Of a stretch of 43,346 nt of DNA, positions 9,000 to 16,931 are shown in pieces (the stretch's first letter is position 1; each line of letters starts with the position of its first letter). The stretch lies in the NCBI GenBank assembly GCA_002257235.1, contig NCGZ01000004.1, positions 1-43,346 of the forward strand. The letters are read 5' to 3'. The notes under the pieces are model-generated. The model was not told the DNA's origin. It saw only the letters and a list, made by a program, of their open reading frames with translations, and made no database searches. The position numbers and the translations under genes are program-made. Source of the DNA: Alphaproteobacteria bacterium 16-39-46. Lineage in GTDB: Bacteria; Pseudomonadota; Alphaproteobacteria; 16-39-46.

Positions 9000-9509
9000 T
9001 TATTGATGTGGTATTTTTTCTTTTAGCGATTTAAAAACAAGAGGAGAGACAAATTCAGAGACATCTCCGCCCAAGAGAGCAACTTCTTTTACAAACCGTG
9101 AAGAAATAAAATGATGTCGTTCTGAAGACATTAAAAATACAGTTTCAATTTTGGAAGAAAGATAAGTATTCATTCCGACAAGCTGAAACTCATATTCAAA
9201 GTCTGATACAGCTCTGAGACCTCTTAAGATAAGCGTCGCCCCCCGAAATTCCGCAAAACGAACAAGAAGGCCTGAAAAAAGAGAAGCTTCTACCTTGCAA
9301 CCTGGATTAAAGAGAGGAAGGGTTTCTTTAATCTCTTGCAGAGTCATCTCAAGACGTTGTTGAGGAGAAAAAAGAGGAGATTTTCCAGGGTTTTCCGAAA
9401 TACCAATGATGAGATGATCTAAAAAATGGGTGCCTCTCCGGATAATATCGATATGCCCCTTTGTAATAGGATCAAATGTACCTGGAAAAACACCGATTCT
9501 TTTTGTCAT
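9000..9509 (-). CDS. coaD: Phosphopantetheine adenylyltransferase
   Basis: 169-residue nucleotidyltransferase that makes dephospho-CoA from 4'-phosphopantetheine and ATP, the penultimate step of CoA synthesis. The N-terminal GTFDPITKGH contains the T/HxGH nucleotide-binding motif (TKGH at 16-19), and SSRFVKEVA near the C terminus matches the conserved ISSTxVR motif. The length is normal for the hexameric bacterial enzyme. It starts 6 nt after the gyrA stop, so it is probably translated from the gyrA transcript. Confidence 0.96.
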   Translation of the reverse strand: MTKRIGVFPGTFDPITKGHIDIIRRGTHFLDHLIIGISENPGKSPLFSPQQRLEMTLQEIKETLPLFNPGCKVEASLFSGLLVRFAEFRGATLILRGLRAVSDFEYEFQLVGMNTYLSSKIETVFLMSSERHHFISSRFVKEVALLGGDVSEFVSPLVFKSLKEKIPHQ

Positions 9510-9515
9510 AAAAGG

Positions 9516-12332
9516 TTATGCCTCGCTTTGAGGCTCTTCACTTTGAACCCCCTCAGTTTGAGGATCTTCAGTCTGAACACTTTCACTGTCTTCATTCTGA
9601 AGAGATTCAATTTGACCCTCTTGAATATCTTCATCCGCCTCTTCTTCAATATTTTCTTCCCGTACCACTGCGGTGGAAGCAACTTTTTCATCTTTTCCAA
9701 CACGGAACAAAATAACCCCTTGTGACTGACGTCCGCAAATTCGAATATCGTGAACGGGGCACCTTATGAGTTGGCCTTGATCGGTCACAAGAATGACCTG
9801 ACCTTGATTTTCAATGGGGAAAGACGAAATCACATTTCCAGTTTTAGTCCCAAGCGTCATGTTAACAACCCCCTGCCCGCCGCGATTTGTCCGGCGATAG
9901 GCATAAGATGAGGTTCTTTTTGCAAATCCATTCTCAGTGATGGTCAAAATAAATTGCTCTTTTTCAGCCATTTCTCGATAGAGATCTTCCGTTATTTGAA
10001 TATTGGAAGACTTCTCTCCCTCTTCTTCTGGCACTTCTTCTTGAAATTCAAGTTCTTCTCCCCGACGATCTTTATTCGCTTTTCTGAGATAAGCTTCGCG
10101 CTCTTCAGGCGTAAACCGGGTTTCATTGATAACGGACAAAGAGTTGACAGTATCCTCTTTTCCAAGGCGAATGGCTCTCACACCATTTGAACTACGCCCT
10201 GCAAATATTCTTAAGGCATCAAGCGGAAAGCGAATGGATTTTCCAAGACGCGTTGCAATTAAAACATCTTGATTTTCTTCACAAATATGAACTCCAATAA
10301 GCTTCTCTTCACCATCGAGCTTAATGGCAATAAGACCATTTGAGCGGATATTTGAAAAGTCAGAGAGACGATTACGTCTTATATTTCCAAGCGATGTGGC
10401 AAACAAAATATAAAGATTTTCCCAGGTTTCTTTCTCTTCAGGAAGAGCAAGAACGGTTGTAATGACCTCTCCTTCTTCAAGAGGAAGCAAATTAATCATA
10501 GCTTTTCCGCGCGATTGGGCAGAGCCCAAAGGGAGGCGATAGGTCTTCATTTGATAGACTTTTCCTTTTGACGAAAAGAAAAAGACAGGAATGTGCGTAT
10601 TTGCAATAAAGACTTGATTTACAAAGTCTTCATCGCGGGTTTGCATGCCTGTTTTTCCGCGTCCACCCCGTCTTTGTGCACGGTATGTGGAAAGCGGAAC
10701 ACGCTTAATATAGCCAGAATGAGAAACAGTAACAACCATGTCTTCCCGTTCAATGAGGTCTTCATAGTCTTGATCGCCAAAATGGTCAATAATTTCAGTA
10801 CGGCGGGGAACGGCAAATTTTTCTTTAATTTCAAGAAGTTCCGTTTTCATAATTTCAAGACGGCGCGGTTTAGAAGCAAGAATAGCCAAGAATTCTTTAA
10901 TTTGCTCAATAATCGATTCCAATTCTTGGGCAATTTTGTCGCGCTCAAGGCCTGTTAAACGATGAAGTCTCAAGTCAAGAATAGCGCGCGCTTGCGTTTC
11001 AGAAAGGAGATATTTGCCATTCTGTACCTTATGAGCTTCCTCTTGGATAAGATTCAAGAGAGAGGCCACCATGTCTGCAGGCCACGGGGTTTGCATGAGT
11101 TTTTCACGCGCGACCTGGGGATCCGAGGCGCTTTTGATGAGGGCAATCATGGCGTCAATGTTAGCCACAGCGACGGCAAGTCCAATTAAAATATGAGCCC
11201 GATCTTGTGCCTTCAAGAGGTCAAATCGTGTTCGATTGGTAATAACTTGTTCCCGAAACTCTATGAAATACTCGAGGACGCGCCTGACCCCCATAAGTTT
11301 GGGCCGCCCCTCATGAAGGGCAAGAAGGTTAACACCAAAGGACGTTTGAAGGGGTGTATGTTTAAAAAGTTGATTCAAAACAACTTCAGGTGTTGCATCG
11401 CGTTTGAGCTCGACAACAACCCGGACACCATCCCGATCCGATTCATCTCTCAGATCTGAAATCCCTTCAATAATTTTGTCGGTAACGGTCTCTGCAATGC
11501 GTTCCACAAGACGGGCTTTGTTAACCTGGTACGGGATTTCAGTTGCGACAATCGCCATACGGTCTTTTCTAACTTCTTCAAAGTGGGTTTTTGCACGCAT
11601 TAAAACAGATCCGCGTCCATGCAAAAAAGCTTCCCGAACAGCATGACGTCCTAGAATTTGACCTCCCGTTGGAAAATCAGGGCCTTTTATGACCTCCATC
11701 ATTTCCTCATCGGAAATCAATGGATTGTCGATCTGCAAGATACAGGCATCGATGACTTCCCCAAGGTTATGGGGTGGAATATTTGTTGCCATACCAACGG
11801 CAATTCCCGCGGCTCCATTTACCAACAAATTTGGGTAACGGGCTGGAAAAACAACGGGTTCTTCTAAAGATTCATCATAGTTTGGACGATAATTGACTGT
11901 TTTTTTATCAAGATCTTCTAAAAGGAAATGAGCAAGATGACTGAGGCGGGTTTCCGTATACCGCATGGCCGCTGGCGGGTCTCCATCCATAGATCCATAG
12001 TTTCCTTGTCCATCAATCAACATGGCACTCATGGAGAAATCCTGAGCCATACGAACCATCGAGTCATAAACGGCCCCTTCTCCGTGTGGATGGTACTTAC
12101 CAATCACATCTCCAACAACACGTGCAGATTTGCGATAAGGCCGGTTGTATTCATTGCCCGCTTCTTTCATGGCAAATAAAATACGTCGGTGCACCGGTTT
12201 AAGTCCATCACGGACATCTGGCAGGGCGCGTGAGACAATAACGCTCATGGCATAGTCAATATAGGAACGCTTCATCTCGTCTTCGAGTGAGACCGGGGAA
12301 ATATCTGATTGGAGTTCGATGGAATCAGTCAC
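9516..12332 (-). CDS. gyrA: DNA gyrase subunit A
   Basis: 938-residue gyrase A, the DNA-breaking and DNA-wrapping subunit that introduces negative supercoils together with GyrB. The catalytic tyrosine is Y125 in AAMRYTE. The N-terminal winged-helix region ([19 protein letters not shown]) corresponds to the quinolone-resistance-determining region: the position equivalent to E. coli Ser83 is Gly86 and Asp82 is Glu85, while Asp87 is kept as D90. The GyrA box that allows DNA wrapping is QRRGGRG. The C-terminal beta-propeller is interrupted by an acidic insertion ([14 protein letters not shown]) and ends in a tail of about 50 residues rich in Glu/Asp/Gln, longer than in many GyrA proteins. It forms an operon with coaD. 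Confidence 0.97.
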   Translation of the reverse strand: MTDSIELQSDISPVSLEDEMKRSYIDYAMSVIVSRALPDVRDGLKPVHRRILFAMKEAGNEYNRPYRKSARVVGDVIGKYHPHGEGAVYDSMVRMAQDFSMSAMLIDGQGNYGSMDGDPPAAMRYTETRLSHLAHFLLEDLDKKTVNYRPNYDESLEEPVVFPARYPNLLVNGAAGIAVGMATNIPPHNLGEVIDACILQIDNPLISDEEMMEVIKGPDFPTGGQILGRHAVREAFLHGRGSVLMRAKTHFEEVRKDRMAIVATEIPYQVNKARLVERIAETVTDKIIEGISDLRDESDRDGVRVVVELKRDATPEVVLNQLFKHTPLQTSFGVNLLALHEGRPKLMGVRRVLEYFIEFREQVITNRTRFDLLKAQDRAHILIGLAVAVANIDAMIALIKSASDPQVAREKLMQTPWPADMVASLLNLIQEEAHKVQNGKYLLSETQARAILDLRLHRLTGLERDKIAQELESIIEQIKEFLAILASKPRRLEIMKTELLEIKEKFAVPRRTEIIDHFGDQDYEDLIEREDMVVTVSHSGYIKRVPLSTYRAQRRGGRGKTGMQTRDEDFVNQVFIANTHIPVFFFSSKGKVYQMKTYRLPLGSAQSRGKAMINLLPLEEGEVITTVLALPEEKETWENLYILFATSLGNIRRNRLSDFSNIRSNGLIAIKLDGEEKLIGVHICEENQDVLIATRLGKSIRFPLDALRIFAGRSSNGVRAIRLGKEDTVNSLSVINETRFTPEEREAYLRKANKDRRGEELEFQEEVPEEEGEKSSNIQITEDLYREMAEKEQFILTITENGFAKRTSSYAYRRTNRGGQGVVNMTLGTKTGNVISSFPIENQGQVILVTDQGQLIRCPVHDIRICGRQSQGVILFRVGKDEKVASTAVVREENIEEEADEDIQEGQIESLQNEDSESVQTEDPQTEGVQSEEPQSEA

Positions 12333-12522
12333 GTTTAAATGTGTCCTTACATAACATTAGGTGTGAAAAAAGGATAATTTCTTAGGCTTATTTGTGCCAT
12401 GTTCCAACATAAAGGACAAGGAAAAAGAGCCTTTAGGGCTTTAAAAAAGTTCCTTTTTAAAATTAAAAATGAATGAATTAGAGAAGATAAGGAATTTTAG
12501 AAGGGTTTTTGCAGAAAAAAAA

Positions 12523-12551
12523 TTGAACTTCATCAAAAAGATACTTATATC
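12523..12551 (+). promoter_or_regulatory. Sigma-70-type promoter of the 54-codon secreted peptide gene
   Basis: TTGAAC (12523-12528), a 17-nt spacer and TATATC (12546-12551) lie about 58 nt upstream of the start codon at 12610. Confidence 0.5.
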
Positions 12552-12609
12552 TAAGAAATGTTGGTAAAAATGTTTTTTTAAGCTCAGTTAGTTTTAAAGG
12601 AAGTAAATT

Positions 12610-12774
12610 ATGTTAAGTAAAAAATCTAAAATTTTGATGTCCCTTGTTATCGTTGCAACTCTTTTGGCGGGACTTAATTTTGCCCTAAATGCATCAAAAG
12701 GTTTTGATGATGTAAATAATTTTGACAAAGACCAAGACGGAAAAGTGTTTTCACGTTCCGGAAGAATGAGCTAA
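12610..12774 (+). CDS. Small exported peptide with EF-hand-like loop
   Basis: 54-codon gene supported by a good ribosome site (aaaggaag about 6 nt before the ATG), an upstream promoter-like pair and a terminator immediately downstream. The peptide begins with a basic stretch and a hydrophobic core (SLVIVATLLAGLNFALNAS), consistent with a signal peptide or membrane anchor. It ends with FDKDQDGKVFSRSGRMS. DKDQDG matches the first half of an EF-hand/dockerin calcium loop (DxDxDG), but the twelfth loop position is Ser instead of Glu/Asp, so calcium binding would be weak or need a partner. The signal peptide resembles that of the next secreted gene at 12941. No known family is recognised. Confidence 0.7.
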   Translation: MLSKKSKILMSLVIVATLLAGLNFALNASKGFDDVNNFDKDQDGKVFSRSGRMS

Positions 12775-12805
12775 TAACATGATTTAATCGTTTTAGAAGC
12801 ATCTG

Positions 12806-12838
12806 AAAAACAGAGGGGTTTTTCTCTCTGTTTTTTTT
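12806..12838 (+). terminator. Rho-independent terminator
   Basis: A stem formed by acagagggg and tctctctgt with flanking A and T runs lies about 35 nt after the stop of the small secreted peptide gene and is followed by eight T residues. Confidence 0.85.
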
Positions 12839-12853
12839 ATCAGAATGAAACTC

Positions 12854-12882
12854 TTGAATTTTTGAAAATAAATCCCTATATA
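12854..12882 (+). promoter_or_regulatory. Sigma-70-type promoter of the 12941 secreted protein gene
   Basis: TTGAAT (12854-12859), a 17-nt spacer and TATATA (12877-12882). It agrees with the promoter at 6191-6219 at about 25 of 33 positions, including part of the spacer. Confidence 0.6.
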
Positions 12883-12895
12883 AATTTTAAGTTGA

Positions 12896-12925
12896 TTTTA
12901 AACGTTATTATTTTAAACGTTATTA
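12896..12925 (+). repeat. Perfect 15-bp tandem repeat in the leader of the secreted protein gene
   Basis: ttttaaacgttatta occurs twice without a gap or mismatch (12896-12910 and 12911-12925), just before the ribosome site of the gene at 12941. Each copy contains the palindrome aacgtt. It could be an operator, an mRNA element or a simple slippage duplication. Confidence 0.85.
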
Positions 12926-12940
12926 AAAGGAAATTAAATT

Positions 12941-14119
12941 ATGCCCTCTAAACTCATTCAAAAATCTAAAGTACTCGTCTCTGCTGTTGCTTTTTCTGCT
13001 TTGTTACTAACTTCTAGCTTGCTAAACGCAGCTCCTCCTCAACCTGATTTTGTTATTGAAGCTATTGGGGAAGAATTACTGCACCCTGACCGTATGGGAC
13101 CTGTCCATGCCCCTGTTTTTGCGTCAAGAGGAGCACAAGCTGATCCATTGGCATCTTTAAAAAAGGAAAAAGAAAGAGTTCTAGGGGAGCTAAAGAAAAT
13201 TGCTTCTGTTGATGAGACAGGACATTTAAGAGCTGGCGGAAGAATTCAAGATGGAAAAGAATCGGAGTATATAGGTCTTTTACAACAGCACGGGAATCTT
13301 TGCATTGAGCTTAATTATGATGAAGAAATGGAAGCAATTAAAGCCGAAAATCTTTCAGAAAGCGCAAAGATTTCGGCTCTTTTGCAAAATGGGGCGAAAT
13401 ATCTTGGACTTTTGAATCTCTTAAGCACGACACTTCCAGGTAAGTATGATCTTTGGGGTTGGGGAGAACCATTTGATCAATGGCAAAGGCAAAACTCCCC
13501 CCACGAAGATGATAACCTTCTGGTTCTTATCGGCGGAAAAAACTATCGAAAAACTCTACTTTCAGTACAGCTTTTGAAAAAGGAAATGGATAGCCTCCCT
13601 CCTCTGCGTGCTGAGCAAAATCCTCAATATATGAGATCTCCCCAGAGAATACTTGAGGCGATTTATACGATTCTTGGGGCTGAAACCTTTGATCAAGCTC
13701 AAGATACGCTTGATCATATGGTAGCTTGGATGTCAGACTTTAAGGCGCTCAGAGAAACAACACACGATGACTTGAGGTCTTTAAAATTAGAAAAACTCAA
13801 TCTGAGCAAAGAGAATAATTCCTTTATGAAAAGATTAAAAATCTTTAAAGAGGGTGGCCGGCTTGAAGAGGTAGACGGAGCAATGGTTCCTTATTTTAAA
13901 TATTTAGGGCTTGTTCCAACATCCACAGAATTCTTAAAATTTGAACCTGCAAATGTGGAGGCTGTCGAATCTTTAATGAAAGAAAGCTTTGTCCACAAAT
14001 CTCAAGTCTTAAGAGCAGAGATTATTGCTAAAGAAAGAGATTTCACGCTTTATGAGAAAATTACAAACTATATTCTTGATATTGAAGCGTATCTTTCTAA
14101 AAAAGGAAGATTAAGCTGA
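12941..14119 (+). CDS. Exported protein of unknown function
   Basis: 392 residues with a clear Sec signal peptide (hydrophobic core SAVAFSALLLTSSLLNA, cleavage near residue 31). The mature protein is hydrophilic, largely helical in appearance, rich in Lys/Glu/Leu, with probable coiled-coil segments around residues 68-85 and 270-300. No catalytic motif or transmembrane helix is visible after the signal peptide. I do not recognise a family. The ATG has AAGG about 10 nt upstream, a promoter about 60-90 nt upstream and a terminator downstream, so it is an independent transcription unit. A periplasmic, surface or host-directed role is possible. Confidence 0.75.
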   Translation: MPSKLIQKSKVLVSAVAFSALLLTSSLLNAAPPQPDFVIEAIGEELLHPDRMGPVHAPVFASRGAQADPLASLKKEKERVLGELKKIASVDETGHLRAGGRIQDGKESEYIGLLQQHGNLCIELNYDEEMEAIKAENLSESAKISALLQNGAKYLGLLNLLSTTLPGKYDLWGWGEPFDQWQRQNSPHEDDNLLVLIGGKNYRKTLLSVQLLKKEMDSLPPLRAEQNPQYMRSPQRILEAIYTILGAETFDQAQDTLDHMVAWMSDFKALRETTHDDLRSLKLEKLNLSKENNSFMKRLKIFKEGGRLEEVDGAMVPYFKYLGLVPTSTEFLKFEPANVEAVESLMKESFVHKSQVLRAEIIAKERDFTLYEKITNYILDIEAYLSKKGRLS

Positions 14120-14143
14120 TCATTTTAATATTATAACTTATTG

Positions 14144-14178
14144 AAAATAGAAGAGATTTTTTTCTCTTCTATTTTTTT
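14144..14178 (+). terminator. Rho-independent terminator
   Basis: A 13-bp AT-rich stem (aaaatagaagaga with tctcttctatttt) around a T loop, ending in a T run, lies 25 nt after the 12941-14119 gene. Confidence 0.85.
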
Positions 14179-14365
14179 ATGATTTTAAGATCAATGAAAA
14201 AACTAGAAAAAACCTGCAAAATTTGATATAGTTCATAAAAGGCAAAAATTGCGATTTAAACCTTTGAAAAAAGATAAGAGGCGATATAAATAAAAAAATA
14301 AGTCTCTCAAGCTTTTTTGAAAATGGTCTGAAAAATCCTTAATCTTATTTAAGTGGTGAAAGCAT

Positions 14366-15640
14366 ATGAATCAATTAAAAACTTTGAAATATCTCTTTTG
14401 TTTTGAGGGTATTTTTGTGATCTGGCTCTTTTCGTATCAGTTTAAAAATGCGCTCTCTTTTAAAAGCCCTGATATAACGCTTCTTGTCACCTTCCTGCTG
14501 ATTCCTTGGGCCTTTTTTTTAGCTTTTAAAGATAATTTGAAGCTTAAAATAAGGGGATCGTTTTTGAAAGGTGCTCCTCTTCTTTTTATTCTTTGGAGTG
14601 CCTGGAGCCTCGTTACTTTTCTTTGGTCTCCCTCTCAATTTTATGGGGTTCAAAAATCGTTATGTTATCTTATTTACACCTGTTCAGGATTTTTAATGGC
14701 GTATTATATTATTGGGAAGACTTTTTTTCGAATTAAACGATTTCTTGTAAGTATTGGAATTTTTGCAATTTTGGTTCATTTTTGGGTTTTAGGAGACTTT
14801 TGGGCCTATGGTATCAATTTTAGAGAATTTTTAGAAACCAACTATCTTGTTACAGGACAAACATTAGGAGCAGGTTTTTTAATCCTTTTTATATATTCTT
14901 TAAACGGTTTTTTAAAATTATCTTCGCACGAGATCTTTGAGGAAAAGAGAGTTCTTGTAAAAGAGTTGTTTCTCTTCTTAGGTGCTGCAACCCTTCTCTA
15001 TGTTTCTTTAAATTTGGGGGGACGCGGACCCGTTCTTGCCCTAAGCGCTTCTCTTTTCTTTTTATATTTTTTAAATATGATTTATCGCCCTTCTTTGCTC
15101 CTTGTTTATCATGCTCTTCTTTTTTGTTTGATTTTTATAGGTATTTTTTATGGGTTTAATAGCCTTTTTAATTATCAAGGACTCCCTCTTTTTATCGAAA
15201 GAACACCTCTTCTTTTAACTGATCCCACAACAGCTCTTTCATCCGATATGAATATTACTTTGCGCCTTGAGTATTATGTGTCGGCCTTTAAAATGTTTTT
15301 AACCTATCCTATCCAAGGTGGTGGTTTTGGGGCGTGGCCCCTCTTTCACAATCTTGGAGATATTGCTTGGCATCCCCATAACATCTTCTTTGAAGTTTTA
15401 TCAGAGACAGGACTTATTGGTTTTATGCTCTTTATCGGTGTTTTAGTCTCAGCTCTCAAAGGAATTTCTTTCAAATCTATTGTAAAAAATCCTTTAGAAA
15501 TCAGCCTATTCACTCTTTTTATATTTGGATTTTTAAACGCTCTTAAAACGGGAGATTTAAATGACAATATATTTTTCTTGTGTCTGATAGCTCTTATGGC
15601 ACGTATTCCGAGACAGAGGACATCGCAAATAACAAGTTAA
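14366..15640 (+). CDS. O-antigen ligase / Wzy-family membrane protein
   Basis: 424 residues with about 10-12 hydrophobic segments, typical of the WaaL/Wzy superfamily that ligates or polymerises polysaccharide at the periplasmic face of the inner membrane. The diagnostic region is SLNLGGRGPVLALS in the middle and, in the large periplasmic loop, GGGFGAW followed by WHPHNIFFEVLSETGLIG, which matches the conserved His-containing O-antigen ligase motif. Ligase and polymerase cannot be separated by sequence alone, and no other polysaccharide genes are nearby. It is convergent with hfq, with a hairpin between them. Confidence 0.85.
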   Translation: MNQLKTLKYLFCFEGIFVIWLFSYQFKNALSFKSPDITLLVTFLLIPWAFFLAFKDNLKLKIRGSFLKGAPLLFILWSAWSLVTFLWSPSQFYGVQKSLCYLIYTCSGFLMAYYIIGKTFFRIKRFLVSIGIFAILVHFWVLGDFWAYGINFREFLETNYLVTGQTLGAGFLILFIYSLNGFLKLSSHEIFEEKRVLVKELFLFLGAATLLYVSLNLGGRGPVLALSASLFFLYFLNMIYRPSLLLVYHALLFCLIFIGIFYGFNSLFNYQGLPLFIERTPLLLTDPTTALSSDMNITLRLEYYVSAFKMFLTYPIQGGGFGAWPLFHNLGDIAWHPHNIFFEVLSETGLIGFMLFIGVLVSALKGISFKSIVKNPLEISLFTLFIFGFLNALKTGDLNDNIFFLCLIALMARIPRQRTSQITS

Positions 15641-15665
15641 TTTTTTAGAAATTTATGGACGAAAA

Positions 15666-15696
15666 AAGAAGCCACTCGTTAAAGTGACTTCTATTT
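15666..15696. terminator. Hairpin between convergent genes
   Basis: gaagccact and agtgacttc form a 9-bp stem with one mismatch. A runs precede and T-rich sequence follows, so it could end both the O-antigen ligase gene (plus) and hfq (minus). Confidence 0.6.
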
Positions 15697-15727
15697 TCGT
15701 CTCTGTGAAACGCCCAGCTCAAAAAAT

Positions 15728-16003
15728 CTAGAGATCTGTTAGGTCTGCATCCGTCTCGTAATCAGCATTTTCATCTCCTGGAGAATAGAATTGGATAGAT
15801 CCAAGAGGCATTACCGTGGAAATGGCATGCTTATAAACAAGTTGAGATTGCCCGTCTCGGCGTAATTGCAAGCAAAAATTGTCAAAACTAACAATCATTC
15901 CTTGCAGCTTAATGCCATTCACAAGAAATACTGTAACGGGAACTTTATTCTTTCGAACGTGATTCAAGAAAACATCTTGAAGGTTTGTTTTATCTGAAGA
16001 CAT
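15728..16003 (-). CDS. hfq: RNA chaperone Hfq
   Basis: 91-residue Sm-like protein that forms a hexameric ring and mediates small RNA-mRNA pairing. The Sm1 motif is present ([19 protein letters not shown]), as is Sm2 ([12 protein letters not shown], containing the YKHAIST signature). A short acidic C-terminal tail ([16 protein letters not shown]) follows, as in other alphaproteobacterial Hfq. AGAGGG lies upstream of the ATG. In alphaproteobacteria hfq follows trkA and often precedes hflX. Here a HAD phosphatase gene lies between trkA and hfq, about 245 nt from hfq, and hflX is not present. Confidence 0.96.
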   Translation of the reverse strand: MSSDKTNLQDVFLNHVRKNKVPVTVFLVNGIKLQGMIVSFDNFCLQLRRDGQSQLVYKHAISTVMPLGSIQFYSPGDENADYETDADLTDL

Positions 16004-16249
16004 AATTGTGCCCTCTTTCTTTTTTTGTGTTAACGCATCCCTTCATCTTTCTTTTGCAGGTCGTTCTATAGCCTTTTATGGTTATCTAAATACTTTTAGA
16101 AATTAACCTACAAATGAAATACTTTGGACTCAAATACTCCCTTTAAATAAATTAAAGGGAACGACAATTAATTCATCAATCAGTAACACCTTAAAAAAAT
16201 AGATGCCTAACGATTCAAATAATAAAGTACTTGTATCAAAAAAAAAAAG

Positions 16250-16924
16250 TTATTTCAACATTTTTATGAGTTCTTGGTAAGAACGAATTGTTAAAGTTGG
16301 AGGATATCTATAATTTTCTTCAATTTTAGAAACAAAAAAGGCTGCTTCTATAGGAATGCATTTTGTCGCATGGGCACATTCCATATCCACAGACCGATCT
16401 CCAATGAACCAAACAGAATGATGATGAGGATTTAGCCCTGTATCTTTAAGGGCATGTTCCACAGGGTCTGGAAAGGGCTTTGAGCGCTGTGCGTCTTGAG
16501 CTCCCACGATCTTTGAAAAATAATGCGCTAAATTTAAACTTTCGGCCTCTTTTCGTAAATCATCTCCTTTTTTATTGCTTACAACAGCACAATAAATTTT
16601 TTTGAGAGAGAGTGCTTCTAAAAACTCTTGAACACCTTCAAAAACCTTAGGTTTTTGCGTCTCTGTGTTCATTTGTACCTGACGGTAAACCTCCCGGGCT
16701 TCCTCCCAACGTTCTTTAAAATCACGTTTAAAAGCATCTTCGAGAGAATATCCATAAAATTTATAAAAATCTGGAACACTCGGACCCTCAAGACTAAAAT
16801 GTTGAAATGTTCTCTGAAGCGCGGAAAAAATCATATGTTCGCTGTCAACAATAACACCATCCCAATCGAATAAGACAGCTTTTGGTGCTTTTAAGAGTGT
16901 ATTTTGAGAAAGTGGAAGATGCAT
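16250..16924 (-). CDS. HAD-family phosphatase (phosphoglycolate phosphatase-like)
   Basis: Haloacid-dehalogenase hydrolase of 224 residues from the chosen start. Motif I is FDWDGVIVDS (nucleophile and acid-base Asp), motif II is VVSNKKG, and motif III is FIGDRSVDMECA, with a helical cap domain between motifs I and II. This is the subfamily IA arrangement of Gph-like phosphatases; the substrate is unknown. A longer start at 16945 would overlap trkA by 14 nt and lacks a ribosome site, whereas the ATG at 16924 has AGGG 5 nt upstream and begins 7 nt after the trkA stop, so the shorter form is preferred. It is probably cotranscribed with trkA. Confidence 0.85.
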   Translation of the reverse strand: MHLPLSQNTLLKAPKAVLFDWDGVIVDSEHMIFSALQRTFQHFSLEGPSVPDFYKFYGYSLEDAFKRDFKERWEEAREVYRQVQMNTETQKPKVFEGVQEFLEALSLKKIYCAVVSNKKGDDLRKEAESLNLAHYFSKIVGAQDAQRSKPFPDPVEHALKDTGLNPHHHSVWFIGDRSVDMECAHATKCIPIEAAFFVSKIEENYRYPPTLTIRSYQELIKMLK

Positions 16925-16931
16925 GTGAACC

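Noticed and set aside
9518-9715. Plus-strand frame opposite the gyrA tail
   Set aside because: Its repeat-like sequence only mirrors the acidic repeats of the GyrA tail, which is clearly the coding strand.
12610-12774. Type I toxin peptide
   Set aside because: The segment after the hydrophobic part is a hydrophilic EF-hand-like tail and no antisense RNA promoter is evident; an exported peptide fits better.
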